From Tubulanus polymorphus (lineage: Eukaryota > Nemertea > Palaeonemertea > Tubulaniformes > Tubulanidae): a DNA stretch of 64,000 bases. The stretch covers positions 6,050,501 through 6,114,500 of the forward strand of contig NC_134028.1 of the NCBI RefSeq assembly GCF_964204645.1. Direction: 5' to 3'. The notes under the pieces were generated by a model, which was not told the origin of the DNA, searched no databases, and worked only from the letters and a program-made list of their open reading frames with translations. A program made the translations under genes and the position numbers. Below are positions 1-13,200 of the stretch, piece after piece. Within the stretch, counting starts at the first letter, position 1. Every line of letters begins with the position of its first letter.

Positions 1-2505
1 TGTCCGCACATTGTTTGGCCTCTCGAACGCTAAAATGTGGGCCGGAACGCTCCATTACGGTACAAGCATTTCAGATCGGAAAATCAATTCATCTCGTTTA
101 TGGACTTTTACGTGTGCGAATTATCTTAATGTGTTGTTGTTCTCGCGATATTTCAAAAATGAAGTACATCCCGGAACTACCCGGAAACGATTGAACTACC
201 GGCGGCCATTGGATAGTCGGCTCCACTTCCGTTTTCTATATGAGACAGGAAGTCAGATCGTCTTTCGAGGAATGTTTTCGCTATAAATCGATAGAGAAAA
301 TGGGAATGAGAATTGAAAGACAGAATTAGGGAATGGAAAGAGAGAACTTCTTCGGACTTTCGATCCAAAAGTTCTTTTCTAATGATTACCTATAGAGAAC
401 TTGTAAATAATATTTCCTATATTTCATACGTATGTAACAGCGTCGGTTATACACATAAATGCTTTACTATATATTATGATAATAAAGATAATGGTTTATC
501 GTTTAGGCCTGAACGTTTTTACTGAATGGTATCTCCCTACAATTTATATTACATAGAAATATATACAACTCTATACTCTTTAAAGTAGAGCAGGGATGCT
601 TCTTAAAGGTTACCCCTCTATGTCAGTGTACATGTAGTAGACACAATAGGTAAGATTTTCACAAAAAGTCAAATTTTTGCGATATAAGGATATAGGATTT
701 TGAAATCTGAATACCTGAAAGTATACCCAACAAACCATTGGTCATGAAGAATTTATTAGTTTGAATTCATTTTCGGTGATCCTTGGGCACTTTTGGGGCA
801 AGCGTTTATCTTTGTAGTGATATTTTCAAATCTATTGGACTTTAAACATTATAGATATATACAAGACGTATGTCGAATGTATCTATGTTGATTATCGAAT
901 GTGGTCGGTGGATAAGTATTCATTGTTTTATTTGTCGAGGGTATTTACTCATTACGGTTTCCAATAATTAGTCGCTGTCCGGCTCTCAGAGGAGTCGACG
1001 AAACAAAAGCTGTCAGGACTATTGATCATAATATTCACCATCTCGAGATGCCGACTGACATTCGAGCGTGATACGGGTACAGACACCAAGGATGATAAGA
1101 TGACGCTACTTAATATCGCTGCCTCGACGTCCGAGGATGTGGAAACTTGTTAATTATTCAAAACATGACACTTTTCAACCACCTGGCGTATTCCTCGACA
1201 GTTGTGGATTTTCGTGACTTACCACTACCCCTCGGCAAGCTATCGAGTGTTTAACCGGGTGCCGCACTCTGCGATCGCCGAAGTACTGCTGCCTTATTTT
1301 TAAATCGTTCCCTGTTTTTCGGAATCGGACGTGCAGAGATGACCAAATTGCATTCAATCGAATCGAAAAACAAATACGTAAAAAAAACACAGGCCTGTGC
1401 CGTTTGTTACCCCCGAACTCCCTAGAATGTATGTCCTTCAAAAAGTCAGTGTAAAAACATCGGGGCAAGATTTTACGAAATTTGGATACAATTTCTATGT
1501 TTTTTTCTTTAAGTAAAATGTAATCCATTCTCAAATTACCTGTAAAACATTATGTATATTCGAAATGCAACCTTTGTCCGCACTTTGGGAACTCACTTTC
1601 TAACTCATCGAAAAGCTAATCTTACAGACTTTCGTATTGGTTTTAACATTAATAAATCGAATTGTGATATTCTAATCTAATTCAAATTTCCATTTTGAAT
1701 TTGTTCTCGGGTCTATCTCCCGTTAGCAATGTTGATCATAATCGACTTGAACTTTGTATTATAATGTGGATTAAATTGACTATGTTCGACCTATGAATAT
1801 CGCTTCGCAATCAGATAATTATTAAACTAGTAAATATTTGTAGAAGGTTTATGTCGTTGAGACCCTTATCAGTTTTTATTTCCAAGTTTGTTTTAGTTCG
1901 AAGCGCGGCTAAATACTATCTCCGGACAAATATAGAACACGGGATTCTTTGTTTTAGGAAACCCTAAGTATTATTATAACCTTATTGTAGTATTTTGAGG
2001 TATTTGACAATTGCGTTCATTTTGACCACACAGACGTTCCACTCACTGAGTTAAGAAGAAAATTATACTTAAGAAGATTTCGTAATTGCTGGGATATATC
2101 ATTCTAAACTATTCTAATACATCAGAAATTCAATGACTTTATCCAATCAGCTCTCTTGTTAGGGAATTTGTGTGTCCTCTGTCTACGGGTCCTAGCTTCT
2201 CCAGGGACCGTAGCTAAGAGAATTTTAATTTCCTTTGTTCTCCGTTTGCACTCGGCGAAAAAAAAAAACAATTGGGGATGAGGCCAAGACGACCATGACG
2301 AAATTGACGAAGCGTATTAAAGAGATAATTAGATTTACGGATAACTTAATTGGACCAACATGATACAATAACAATCAATTGGAGAAAAAACAAGCCTTCG
2401 AATGTCTTACGGAAACGAAATGAAAATCAAGAGAATTCTAAATGATCATGATTAGATAATTTCTGATCAATTCTCATCGAAATGCTCGGGATATTTAGAA
2501 CGTAC
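1..2505. other. Non-coding stretch downstream of the BMP-like exon
   Basis: I see no exon with convincing family similarity on either strand. Because the BMP-like first exon at 2506-2806 (minus) ends in a splice donor at 2505, this stretch is most simply the start of its first intron. The mature TGF-beta cysteine-knot domain is not visible here and must lie beyond the left edge. The open frames present (for example minus 1175-1534) have no recognisable motif. Confidence 0.5.
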
Positions 2506-2806
2506 CTATATCTGCGTATATCAATCGTACTGTATTTCCCCGTTGTTCGCCTTTCGGAAACGTACTGAATTTATACCTCTCGTACAGATCCAGCATATAT
2601 TTCGGAGGCTTCAATTCTTGCGGGAATTCTCTATTTCCACCGTGCGGTTTCTCTTTCGGTAACTCCTTGAATCCGAGCATGTTTTTGACGGCGTGTTGCA
2701 AAATAGCGCTTTGGTTTTTGCTCAAATTTTGTCTTGCCGCCGTAGCGGCGAACTGCGCCATAACGAACGCAACCACGAACAACATATTCCCGAATTTCTT
2801 ATCCAT
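2506..2806 (-). CDS. TGF-beta/BMP-family ligand, first coding exon (signal peptide and start of propeptide)
   Basis: A secreted growth-factor precursor of the BMP/GDF class; the mature domain is outside the window. The exon starts MDKKFGNMLFVVAF with a hydrophobic leader (about residues 7-23). It continues into a propeptide segment with the family landmarks LGFKELP (about 44-50), PPKYMLDLYERY (about 67-78) and GNTVRLI (about 89-95), matching the 'PPxYMLDLY ... NTVRS' pattern at the start of BMP propeptides. The frame is open until ATAG|GTACGTT, a good donor at 2505/2504. The start is the first ATG after an AT-rich leader. Which BMP/GDF subfamily this is cannot be decided from the propeptide alone. 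The family assignment is recognition from memory, not a search. Confidence 0.72.
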
Positions 2807-3860
2807 TATTACGAGTAAAACAAACAGAACTGTGAGAAATTTGTTAACGATCGTAACTTCCAGTTTTAAAGTCGTTCGAATTTCGTTTAAATAACCTTAT
2901 TTCCATTTGGTCTAATACGGGTACAGAAATCGCGAAGTATTCCATTCAGAATATGATCCGGTACCTATCGACAACGTTTTTAACTTCAACGAATCAAAGG
3001 TCATTCGACGCCCGAGACAATAATTCAGTTTTCGTGCGATAAACAGAATCCGACTCGATGTCAATCTCGCGAGATACGAGTGAAAAGTTTTTTGTCGAGT
3101 TTTAAAAAGCGAAATGACAAGTTGCACTCTCGAACGTGTGCGGTGGGCTCTAAACGCTAGTCAATCGTTGGTAGTCCAGTACTCGTCTGCTATTCGCTGC
3201 TCGTTGAACACGTGGGTTGTAGCGTGTATTTCTGTTGATAAATGGAATACTCGTACATTAATCACAATACTCCGTGTACCTGGCTTAGCGTCGATATACC
3301 TAATACCTAATTCCCTAGAAACAATTCGCCTGAAAGACTTGGCGACGGACGAGTCTCGTGCGGTTTTGGTGCGCGATGAGAAATCGCGTCTCGTCTCTCG
3401 CGATCAATCAGCCGAACTTACGAACCGCAAATCATCGTCCAAACGCCCTGTTTTAGGAATAAACAGGCTTTGTAAGAATGATGCTACCGCGGCTCCAAAA
3501 CGTCTGCCTATAAGCAGGTCATAAAATTGTCGCAGAATTTTCAATAAGCTGATCGTATTAGGAGCCAAACGGTCTCTCATCAACAGCTCTTGACTTCGTT
3601 AGTGCGATTGTCGCGCTAGTTTATACATGTCCTCATTGTAAACATCGCATTCTGGTTATTGTGCACGGATACTGAAGAAGAGTCTCCTCCCGGCAGTGTG
3701 TCCGTCCATCGACAATCAAACCACAAATTCGACGTTCTTTCGAACAAACAAATACTAATACCTTTCGAAGGCATAAAGATATTCTAACAATCTACAAATT
3801 CAAATTTGCTTTCGTGCCGGTGGTGCCTATCTAGAAAGAAATGTGAAAAAAAATTCAAAA

Positions 3861-3995
3861 ATTTGTATTGATGTTATAAAGAGAATCCCCACAATGATAA
3901 TAATGAAATGATAAAAAATATAGCCCGAAAATGTTTCCTTAGATTTAGTAAGTTTATTCGACGTTTCGACTATCTACTAATAGTCATCTTCAGGA
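3861..3995 (-). repeat. Dispersed stem-GAAACGT repeat, copy 1
   Basis: Read on the minus strand it runs CTGAAGATGACTAT-loop-ATAGTC-GAAACGTC-GAATAAACT and then, after a less conserved stretch, ATCATTGTGGGGATTCTCT. The six bases GACTAT and ATAGTC pair perfectly. The same architecture recurs at 35341-35465 and 62303-62400, in weaker form at 16380-16465, and perhaps in 8276-8450. The layout resembles ends of Penelope-like or related retroelements, but no reverse transcriptase is attached here, so the class is inferred. Confidence 0.55.
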
Positions 3996-4303
3996 ATACT
4001 TTGTATTGAGGTTTCTATGCAGTTTTTAAGCGTAAAAGCCAATCCTAGATATAATATAAATTCGTGAAAAAATCTTCGTGGAATAGTGTAATCGTCATAA
4101 ATGCGGATCAGCCCACGTATTCCACTGAAGACTAGGGAAAAATGAAATATAATGGAGTCGTTGATTTTCTATATAACTGAATAGATTTACAGTTGATTAC
4201 ATAAAATTAATGAACTAGATGTCCAAACTGAGTGATAAATCGTGTAGTTATAACAATATAGTGTTTAGTCTTTTTACGCATATTCTAGTGTAGACGCATA
4301 TAA

Positions 4304-4516
4304 TCAAACGTTATTATAAATACTTTTCTGGTCAGTGAATTTCGTGAAATGATTCTCTGCCGAGTTGTGTATAGATTCAAAAGATCGTTTTGAGTTTGAA
4401 ACCGGCGAGTTCAGTCCGAATCTACCCTCGCATTTCCAATCAGCTGCTGGGCCAGGGGCTAAACAGTTCGCCGTAATACCGGAGTTTCGAAGTTTGTACT
4501 CGAGAAACAAGCACAC
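4304..4516 (-). pseudogene. Possible short-chain dehydrogenase-like fragment
   Basis: The minus-strand frame contains LRNSGITANCLAPGP, which resembles the SDR-family segment 'L..sGItvN.laPGp.'. No Rossmann glycine motif, no YxxxK catalytic motif and no splice-supported neighbouring exon were found, and the frame is short (about 70 codons). It may be a decayed fragment, a single exon of an unseen gene, or chance. Confidence 0.2.
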
Positions 4517-6549
4517 AAATTCTGGGTGAAATCTACCTGTTCAAATTCCATATTCAAAAGTCTATTTAACTAAATTTTCAAAATCAACAATTATCAAGAG
4601 ATCTGCTTTATTTCAAAAAGTAAAAAAAACCCAGTTCCACAGTTGTGGCTTTATTGAATAATCGAAAATAATACATTCGTATTCTATAACTTAGAAACTG
4701 GGTCGATGAATCAATTTTAGAAATGCATTTACGCGTTCAATTCATTTGTATTTTCAATCGCCGCCAAGTTGAATGCGTAGATTTCAACGGAAAAAAACGA
4801 AATCGTGAAAAGAGGACATCAACGCCAACCACAAAATTGAATATTTTGTATCAAAGTTTTGTTAACTGGCGTCAAAGTTGTTTAGTAACGATCCGTCAGG
4901 CTTCAAAAGAAACAAATGGTTTTCCATTTGAACAATTAATACTGCCGTTTAAATTGGCCCGGGCGCCAAGGAGACAATAATTATTATGCTAGCGTCTACG
5001 CGAAGGTATTCAAACGAAATGGCGGAAAAGGTGCCACATTAACCAATTTCACTGTTAAAATGTTCCGGCGTTTTGCGACACAGGGACCACACGCAAATTT
5101 AGACGCGTTTAACGAAATTACCACCAAAGAGAGCACAAGATAACATCTACACTTAAAACGGCTCACGTAGAAAAAGAGATAGCGATCTGACCACGGTTTA
5201 TAAGGGTGACGCCAACCCCTCACGCTTCCACAAGTTTGTATTGTCCTCCGTGCGTGTACAACCGATCGACTTAGCTTCATAAAACCTCTTTAATCTGGTT
5301 GTTCAAGGTCGCTTCGGTTAGTGACACCATCCCTTATAAACAATAACACGATAATCATTGTTTTTACGCAGGGAATTTAACTTGTAAACTTTACTTTTTA
5401 CTCTTTATTTCATGAAGTCAAGCGACCTTTTTTGTTGGAAGTCACGACAGTCTTTTCCTCTAAAATAAGTATCCTATCTATATAAAAAAATGAATAAATA
5501 ATTTTCCTACGATTATATCATTTTTTCATCAAGGAATTTATATTTGCAGTAAATCCGTATAGCTCTAGTTGAAAATGAATTGGTTTTGACTGCAAACATG
5601 GATCTAACTCCCACTATCAAACTGGGTCCAGACTTTTGACCAGAAATTCTGATTTACTTTTCACAAAGCGTTTCTCGCGTGCAATATTCGACCGACATGA
5701 TTCGTTGTCAATTTCTTCATCGTTTTTCTTCTTCGGTATCTTCCAGGGAACGTAGACTTTCAGAAACGCATCCCACGCTAAGTAGAACCATTTAGGTAAC
5801 ATGTTGGTCTAGTGCGTAAGTTGTAAAAGACGATTTGCTATTTTACTCGGTTATTTTGACGTTCGTTAAGTGGAGCTTTTCAACAAATAGAATTATTGTA
5901 AATAGTTGAACATCAGTCGTGGCGGCTGAGATTTCGGTGCCGAAGTTATGAGCAACGCGAATCTGTTCAAAGCTCGAGAAGCTGGCGAGCATGCTTTTAT
6001 CCGGCAGACGATTTTCTGGGGCCACACTAATGAACGGAACACGCCGCGTACAACTCTTACCGACGTAACACGTGTTGAACACGACGTGTTACATGAAATT
6101 CGAGCTTGTCGACGCTTGTAAGCTTTTACTTTATTCGTAAACTGGAGCCTGAGGTTTACTTTGAAAACAAAATAGATAATAGATTGCTTGCGTTTTTTTC
6201 CTGTTTTGTAGGTGTCCTTGAAAACGATTCTAACCTTCCGGATATTTTCGGATAAGGCACGCGAAAGAGAAAGGTTAAGAACAAAGAAACTGGTCGTCTG
6301 ATGTTGGGGATTGGTCTTCAGATCTGTCAGAAAAATCTGTCAAAAGTTTATGTCCTTTTCGTTTTTTATGAAAAAGAAAAGTTTTAGAAAATGAATAAAA
6401 CACATTATGTTGAGTGCATCGTCCGGTGAAATGGTCCTGAATTAGCACTTTCCATGAGACTTGATCCTCATCCTTTCACGTTTCCTCAATTGTTCCATCC
6501 GAACAAAAATTGACCACCGAACACGCGAATAAAACAGCATAGAATCACA

Positions 6550-6555
6550 TTTATT
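6550..6555 (-). terminator. Polyadenylation signal of the coiled-coil gene
   Basis: AATAAA on the minus strand (TTTATT on plus), about 700 bp past the stop codon at 7256. It is the first canonical signal I noticed, so the 3' UTR is inferred as roughly 7255 to 6530. Confidence 0.5.
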
Positions 6556-7074
6556 GCGTCAAAAAATAGACATTTTCTTCACAAAACGTAAGGTACAATC
6601 TACATATAACATACACCGAAGAAACAAAGTAGAAAAACCACGAACTAAGTTAACAATAATACAACTAAAAACATGTACTAATATGTACAATATAAAGGAT
6701 TTGACTTTTTTTTCTTAAAAAACATCAACGATGTATACACAACACTTTGGCAAAAAATCAAACCAAACAAACCTATAACGTACAAGAGGAGTAAGCCTTT
6801 AAATGGGAAGTTTGAGGGGTTAGAACGGAGAATATACATACAGTAACGGATTGTTCCAGTTCAAGATCTTAAAGACCGAATTCATCAGATTTGAATGGAT
6901 ACACCCCTCACTCGATGTCATCTCCGAACTTTGTCTCAGTTCGAAGGCGTTTTTACGAGCAAATCCGATTTTTGCGATCGGTCGGAATGGCGTTCTCGTT
7001 CAAAACATACATTTTCATCTAATATCTGTACAGTTTAATCGGTTAAAACGGAAGCAGATCAAGGTCAAGGTAAA

Positions 7075-7122
7075 CTTAAGCATGGACTCTAAAACGGATC
7101 GTTTTAGAGTCCATGCCTTAAG
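7075..7122. repeat. Perfect hairpin with GCATGGACTCTAAAACG arms, inside a 3' UTR
   Basis: CTTAAG-CATGGACTCTAAAACG faces CGTTTTAGAGTCCATG-C-CTTAAG with a three-base loop and a single bulged C, giving about 22 paired bases. It lies inside the inferred 3' UTR of the coiled-coil gene. The same CATGGACTC/GAGTCCATG arms recur at 38780-38820 and, rearranged, near 41090-41160, so this is a small repeat family rather than a unique structure. Confidence 0.75.
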
Positions 7123-7255
7123 CAGACGAACTTGTGAAGTTTTACGTCTTTTAGTGAATATCACATTATGCTTTTGAGGGACGGGCACATTATTCGCTAC
7201 ACTGAAACTTTAAGACGCATCAACCACACGGATGGTTTGGTATAAAAGTTCAAGG

Positions 7256-10200
7256 TCACTCAGTTTGCGAATCGGATCTTTGGCCGACTCGTATCAAGCG
7301 GGCGTGTTCTCTTTCGTGTTCGTTCAACAGGTGGCGCTCCTCTTCCATCAGCGCCCGGTGTTTCATCAGTGTTTGGTAACTGTCTTCTCTTTGAGCGTGC
7401 ATCTGAAATGTATTTAATGATAAAACTCTGAATTACCAGGTATGCATTTTCCTATCCGAGCGCAGCAGGTTGCACATGGGTTATCGTATAATACGCCTTA
7501 TTTCGGGGATGCAACCCTCCCCGAATCAGACCCTAGATCAACATCTTTCCAGACCAAACAAAAACCACGACTCGAAAGCGATGGTTCGTCGTGGTATTGA
7601 ACTCGGTCGTCTTAATGATCGAGTATACAGTTCATTACACGTTTACGATATGACCATCGTCGTCGGTGCAAAGATGGAAAAATGGCTTTCGCGTCGATGA
7701 ATCTTTTCTCACCGCAAATCGTTAACGAACAGTAATTTGACGCTCGTTTTCATTCGCCGTAAAACTAGAGCCCGCGCGCGGCGCGCTATCCCCGCCGCGG
7801 TCGATATCGATATATCTTTACCCATCAAAAAGAACAACCGAGACCCGATGCGAAAATCCGGATGCGGCTCCATATTTCAATAATGTGGGATCGGATTTCG
7901 GGACAGTACGGAATAATCCCGCGTATATATATATAATCACGCGAAAAATATGTACAAAAGTCGGATGTAATTGAAACGTTTTTTAAGTCGCAGCGATCAA
8001 TTTCGGCCCACAAGAAGGCATAAGCTTAAGTCAAGGTTGTATTCAAAACCTATAATTTTTAAGTAACTTCAGTCGCAGGGCTAGGATTCGCTGACAGTCA
8101 AACGACTCGATGAGGGTAGTTAAGATTTAAATCGATTTTGCGGATTTCGAAAATCACAACACCGTACGACTGAGACCTGGAATCAGTTTGAACGATATAT
8201 CTAACTTAAGAATAAGAAACTCGGTTGGTTTCCTACAAGTTGGTTTTTACAAGTGAATATCTGATATTAATGAAGTGAAAACCCACGATATGATGAAACT
8301 AAATGAGAATTTGACGTTTCAACCAAATTCTATCGGCCATTTTCAAAAACTGAAAAAGTAGTTTTTGAAATTGGCTAGAGAATTGGGTATAAACGTCATA
8401 TTCTCATTTAGTTTTTTCATTTTATTGTGGTTTTTACTTCATAGAACTAGGTTGTTTAACTCTGCGACGTTATAGGCATCGCTGTTCAACGCGATTTTCG
8501 AAGTCAATGACGACAAAATTTACATAATTGCGGAAGACCTAACGCGAGATCGAGTCAGAAATTTGCTAACGCTCCAAAGCGTCGCTTCATTGTGATATAG
8601 CGAATGAAAAGTTAGAGATTTTTCACCGATACAAAATAAGCAAACACTTCACGTGACAGCGATGACCCGTCTTCAAACTGATATAACACGGCACCAACAA
8701 AAACGATTATTGTGTCAATGGTTATGTTATGTATTCGGGATATTCTTGACACAAGGAGAGAAATCAAAATTTGTTTACCACCGCAGCCGATATAACAGTG
8801 TTGCGTTGTCGATGTGAGAGCGAGAACTTTACACGAAATAATGATCTCAATGTCACTCTAGGAAGATAATCGCGCATTTCTCGGAATAACATTCGATAAT
8901 TATCAACGAATTTGATGGTAAACATGATTTCACGCCTAAGTGACGAGTCCCACCCTCGATGAACAGATAAGGTGTCGATATTGGATATGACACACCCGAA
9001 ACGCGAGATATTTCATTTACGAGTTCATTCAAATAAACCGATTAAGAAACCAAACTCAGCTCGCGGCGCCCAGGTTTCTGGAGGGACTAGTAAATTTTCT
9101 TCGAGGCAAGCGAATTCCGGAGCAGTCCTGGCGACAACGGGTCATCGTCACATGAATTTTAAACATTTTTCCTATTCTGTGGGGCATCTGGAACCCTTTC
9201 CACCGATGGGCCAGGAATTGTGGCTCAATGGAAAATTGGACATCAGGGGTGGATCCAGGGGACTCGGTGAGACAAGTCCATCAAAGAAATGCCCTTTTTG
9301 TATTATCAACAAACAGAAAATCGGTGCAATTCAGTGCGGGAATTAAATATTGCCTTTTTGGACTTGACTAGTTACAAGTGACAAAATTAGACACCAGCAG
9401 ATAGTTGGGGATGTAATGACTTCAATTAGCCCCTCAGTGCTGAGATTACCTAAAATTGCCTTTTTGAACATCAAAGTGCCCTTGTGAGACGTGAAAGGTT
9501 CTCCAAAATAAAATTAGCCCGTGGATCCGCCTCTGGACACTTGAAGGCCCAAATTAGAACCCGACGCTCATTACGGCGTTTTTAATTGGAACCGGACCCT
9601 TTGGACCATGCTTTCATCTTCAGTTCGGATTTTGGAGTTGCCACTCTCTCGCATTGTTTGCTCTACGAACAGTTAAACGTCTTTCCCTGTGTGAAGGCTG
9701 CTGAACAGACGGCCTTATGATACGAGGTACGTATCATAAATGGTATCTTTATGATGCTGATATAAAGTTGATGGTTGCATTATAAACTAATGGACGATAC
9801 CATATAAAATAGCATAATGCTCTGAGAAACTACATTATCCGCAAATTACATTTGCCAGGGATTGTTTCAGATGACTTAGTAGCTCAACATCAGGGGTGAG
9901 CGTAGCGTATATTGAAGGATTTCCGTAGTAATCAGGGATGTACAACACGGATAGTTAAGTATTTTCAGATTTTACCTAACAATCAGGTTCCTTGACAGCT
10001 TAAGGAAGCATTTTGATGAAGACAATCGAGATGGTATAATAATGACAGCCCTGCAAGGACAGATTTATGGGATGCACCAAAACCGAGGGCGGAACCACGC
10101 GGAACACCAATTGAGGTCGTTGACTTGGCTGCTTTATCCGAAACATACCCTTTCTTTTCTCCTGGACCCCGGCCTTGCAATTTCCCTAGATCAGTCGCTG

Positions 10201-13200
10201 GCTCTGTGTATCAAGGGAAAGCCATGATTTTCTAAAACTTCTTTTTCTGGTAGTTGACGGTTCGAAACAATGCGCGCGGAGCGAATAGTGATGTATATTC
10301 ATCAGGAACTGGATACCCCTGACTGCGGCGTCGTTAATATCCGTGATGAACATGAAATTCGAACCCGAACAGCGACAAGTGATTAGAAAAGGATAAATGA
10401 TCAGTGGGCGCTGTTGACGATCACAGCGAGAAACGCTGGCTATATATAGATTCGAATGTCACACGAATGAGATGAGAAATTTGCGCATGATTTAGGGATT
10501 AATATCAAAACCACACCCAGTTACGTACTACCGTTCAATATCCATTGCTCTAAACGAGCAACTCCTTGCTATGAAATACGCTTTCCTTCAATGTCCATCG
10601 AACAACAGTAAAACTTTATGAAGAAAAAGAACTAACTTGAAAGTTTGAAGGTTTTGTGCGAGTCGTTGTGCACTACATCATCAATATTGGCGTTCAAAAT
10701 AACAATTACGATTTCGATTTTTTTCCGATTATAATTCAATATATTTCATAACTGTTATTTTATATTTGAGAGATTATGATCTTTAGAGGATGCGCACTAC
10801 GTCATCAATACATCGCGGTCAGACTGGTTGCCGGTCATTTCGATTGGATCATCGATACATTCAAATTCAAAATAACTTTATATTGAATCCTAATATCATA
10901 TGATTTATATCATATTATTCATTGTCGACGATGTAATTTTTCGAGGCATCGATAAACTTTCAAGTTAGTTTTCTTGTGAAAGTTCCAAACACTATTTTAA
11001 AGAAGACCATATAAGAATCCAAAAATAGTTATTTGTATCAATACGTTTTCGCTGAAACAAGAAATTCAGAAACAAAAATTGTTCAGCGTTTCTTTACGAA
11101 TAAACGATTTCCGCACGAAATTAAAAGGAAATGAGGTTTAAAAAATCGGTTACATTTCTTTCTACGAAGAATGTTTGGAAATTCCGTGAGTAATTCCTAT
11201 TATTATGTATGCCGCAGGGCTCGTAACAATCGTGACTCGCGAACCGCAGAGCGCGCAAAACGCCAAAAAATGGTCGACGCCAATTAAGCCAAAAGCTATA
11301 ACAAAAGATTAACCTCTTTACGTTGTGAATAGCGCGTCGAATTTCGTAAATCACAACATAATTTAAGACGTTGAATGAAGCGCATAGAAACGGGCAACTT
11401 TGAGGCCCGGCGAGGGAGGGACGGGTAATTCAAGGAAGGGTATCATTATCACAGTGGTGTAGCGTTAATAAGGCAATGAATGGGGACGCGTGAAACTACA
11501 CGTAGAAGTGGCCACTGACTGGGAGAGATGAGTCGAACGCGCCGGGATCGGTTAGAAGTGTCTCCGGGTTCGTTTATGGATCATTCGTGATTGAATTCAT
11601 TTCGTATGCGCGACTGAATAAAGGCTAACCCGGCGTTGTGTATTTTTCGAATTTAAACCTATTCACCCCGGCCGCGCCACTGGTAGGCCTACACGCCACG
11701 AAAGTAAACAGGGACCCTTAAAAACATTTCTCTGACGTTACTTCGCCATTAGAGGGTCACGTCTCCCCTAAACAATTCAGTAATAATTTATTTGACTTTT
11801 TTGAATTTATAAAGGTCAATGATCAACCAATCATCGCGTTAAATGCAGTCACCTGACCTACGCCAGACGTACGGACGAATCAACGCGAGATGATCGATAA
11901 ACCTCCGTGGACCATGATTACCGCATCCTTAGTACCGAAACCGGGACCTCAGATGTTACGTAACCCTCGGTTATAGCTTGGCTTCTGAAACGAATCCATG
12001 GTTATGGCGAACAGATTTTCTGATATATTTCGAAGTTCGTTACAAACGACTGAATCTCATCAAGAAAAATCTACACCGAAAACTTCGTACAGTACGCGAG
12101 CACGCATGAAATAGCTATATCAGATTAATACAGATAATATTTATACGTATGAATTCTGGAAACCAGTTGCAGAAGAATGCTACGAAATTAGCAATATAGC
12201 TAACATAAGTCATCCAAATAATCCGAAATTCCAGACTGCTTCGTCATAAAATAATAGAGTTGTGTAATCAATTACCAGGCGATTCCTGTCTAAAGAAATG
12301 AGATTACACCATCTTCGTCCAGTTTTCTAGTAAAGTATCGCATGGAAATCAATACAGTAAACATCGCACCTAACTCGGACAAACTGGAACTTTGGTGTGA
12401 GTCAAGGGTAGAAAAATACGTTAGGAAATCAGAAAATGATTGAAAATGAAAATTTCATGAAATGAAAGCCCGAGTTGGCCGGGTATACAACCTGAAAATG
12501 TAGGGGGAGCAAGGTATTTTCAGGAACTATATTCTTATGACAAACGAGGATGGGTGGCTGATAAGTTTCTATTACGAAAATAGTGAATTATTTGCTACAG
12601 GGACTGTATTACTGACAATCAGTAGCGGGATGGCTGCTAACAGTACTGGAAGTATCAGTTTACGATCACTGAGATATTGACAAATTTGTTGTAGCCTGTA
12701 TAACTATCATTATAGAAATACATCGACGAATCAGTGACCAAATATGAGAAATCGACTATCAAAGTCTCAAGTGAATATAATCTGTGAAGTCTATACCCGA
12801 GAAAACCTTGACTTAATTAGATACCTTCAACAGTTATGTAATCACTATCGTCTCTATGACCAATCAGATCAATCGCTTAAATCAATAGTCGATAATGGTA
12901 AATCCAATCGCTTTTCATCTAGAGTAAATTATACGGTTATATCTTCCGAGAATTCTAAGAATATTTCTTTCAGAATCATCAGAATTGAAAGCGCAAAAGT
13001 ATAAGCCTACTTTAGAAATTAAAAACATTTTAAAAGCAATGGTCTGAGGAATGAAATGACCGAATTGGTAATTCAAGAGAGTGAAACCAGGGAAGTGAGT
13101 CTCATTGCACTTCGTTCCATAATTCGCTTCAATTCGCGTTCAAGTTTCTTAGCGCCAGAAAGTCTTCTTTAAAGATGCTGCAAGTACCGGGATATTCAAC

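Larger units (their letters stand above)
2807..6549. other. Spacer between the BMP-like gene and the coiled-coil gene
   Basis: This holds the presumed 5' UTR and promoter side of the minus-strand BMP-like gene, one dispersed stem-GAAACGT repeat (3861-3995), and a weak dehydrogenase-like fragment (4304-4516). Small open frames on the minus strand at 5617-5802 and 5843-6082 have no recognised domain or supporting splice structure. Nothing else is convincing. Confidence 0.45.

Noticed and set aside
3114-3524. 136-codon plus-strand frame (MTSCTLERVRWAL...)
   Set aside because: No domain, no splice support, and it lies opposite the presumed 5' UTR of the BMP-like gene; probably chance.
8972-9346. 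124-codon plus-strand frame
   Set aside because: It runs into the GGATCC-ended repeat and has no recognisable motif or codon bias.
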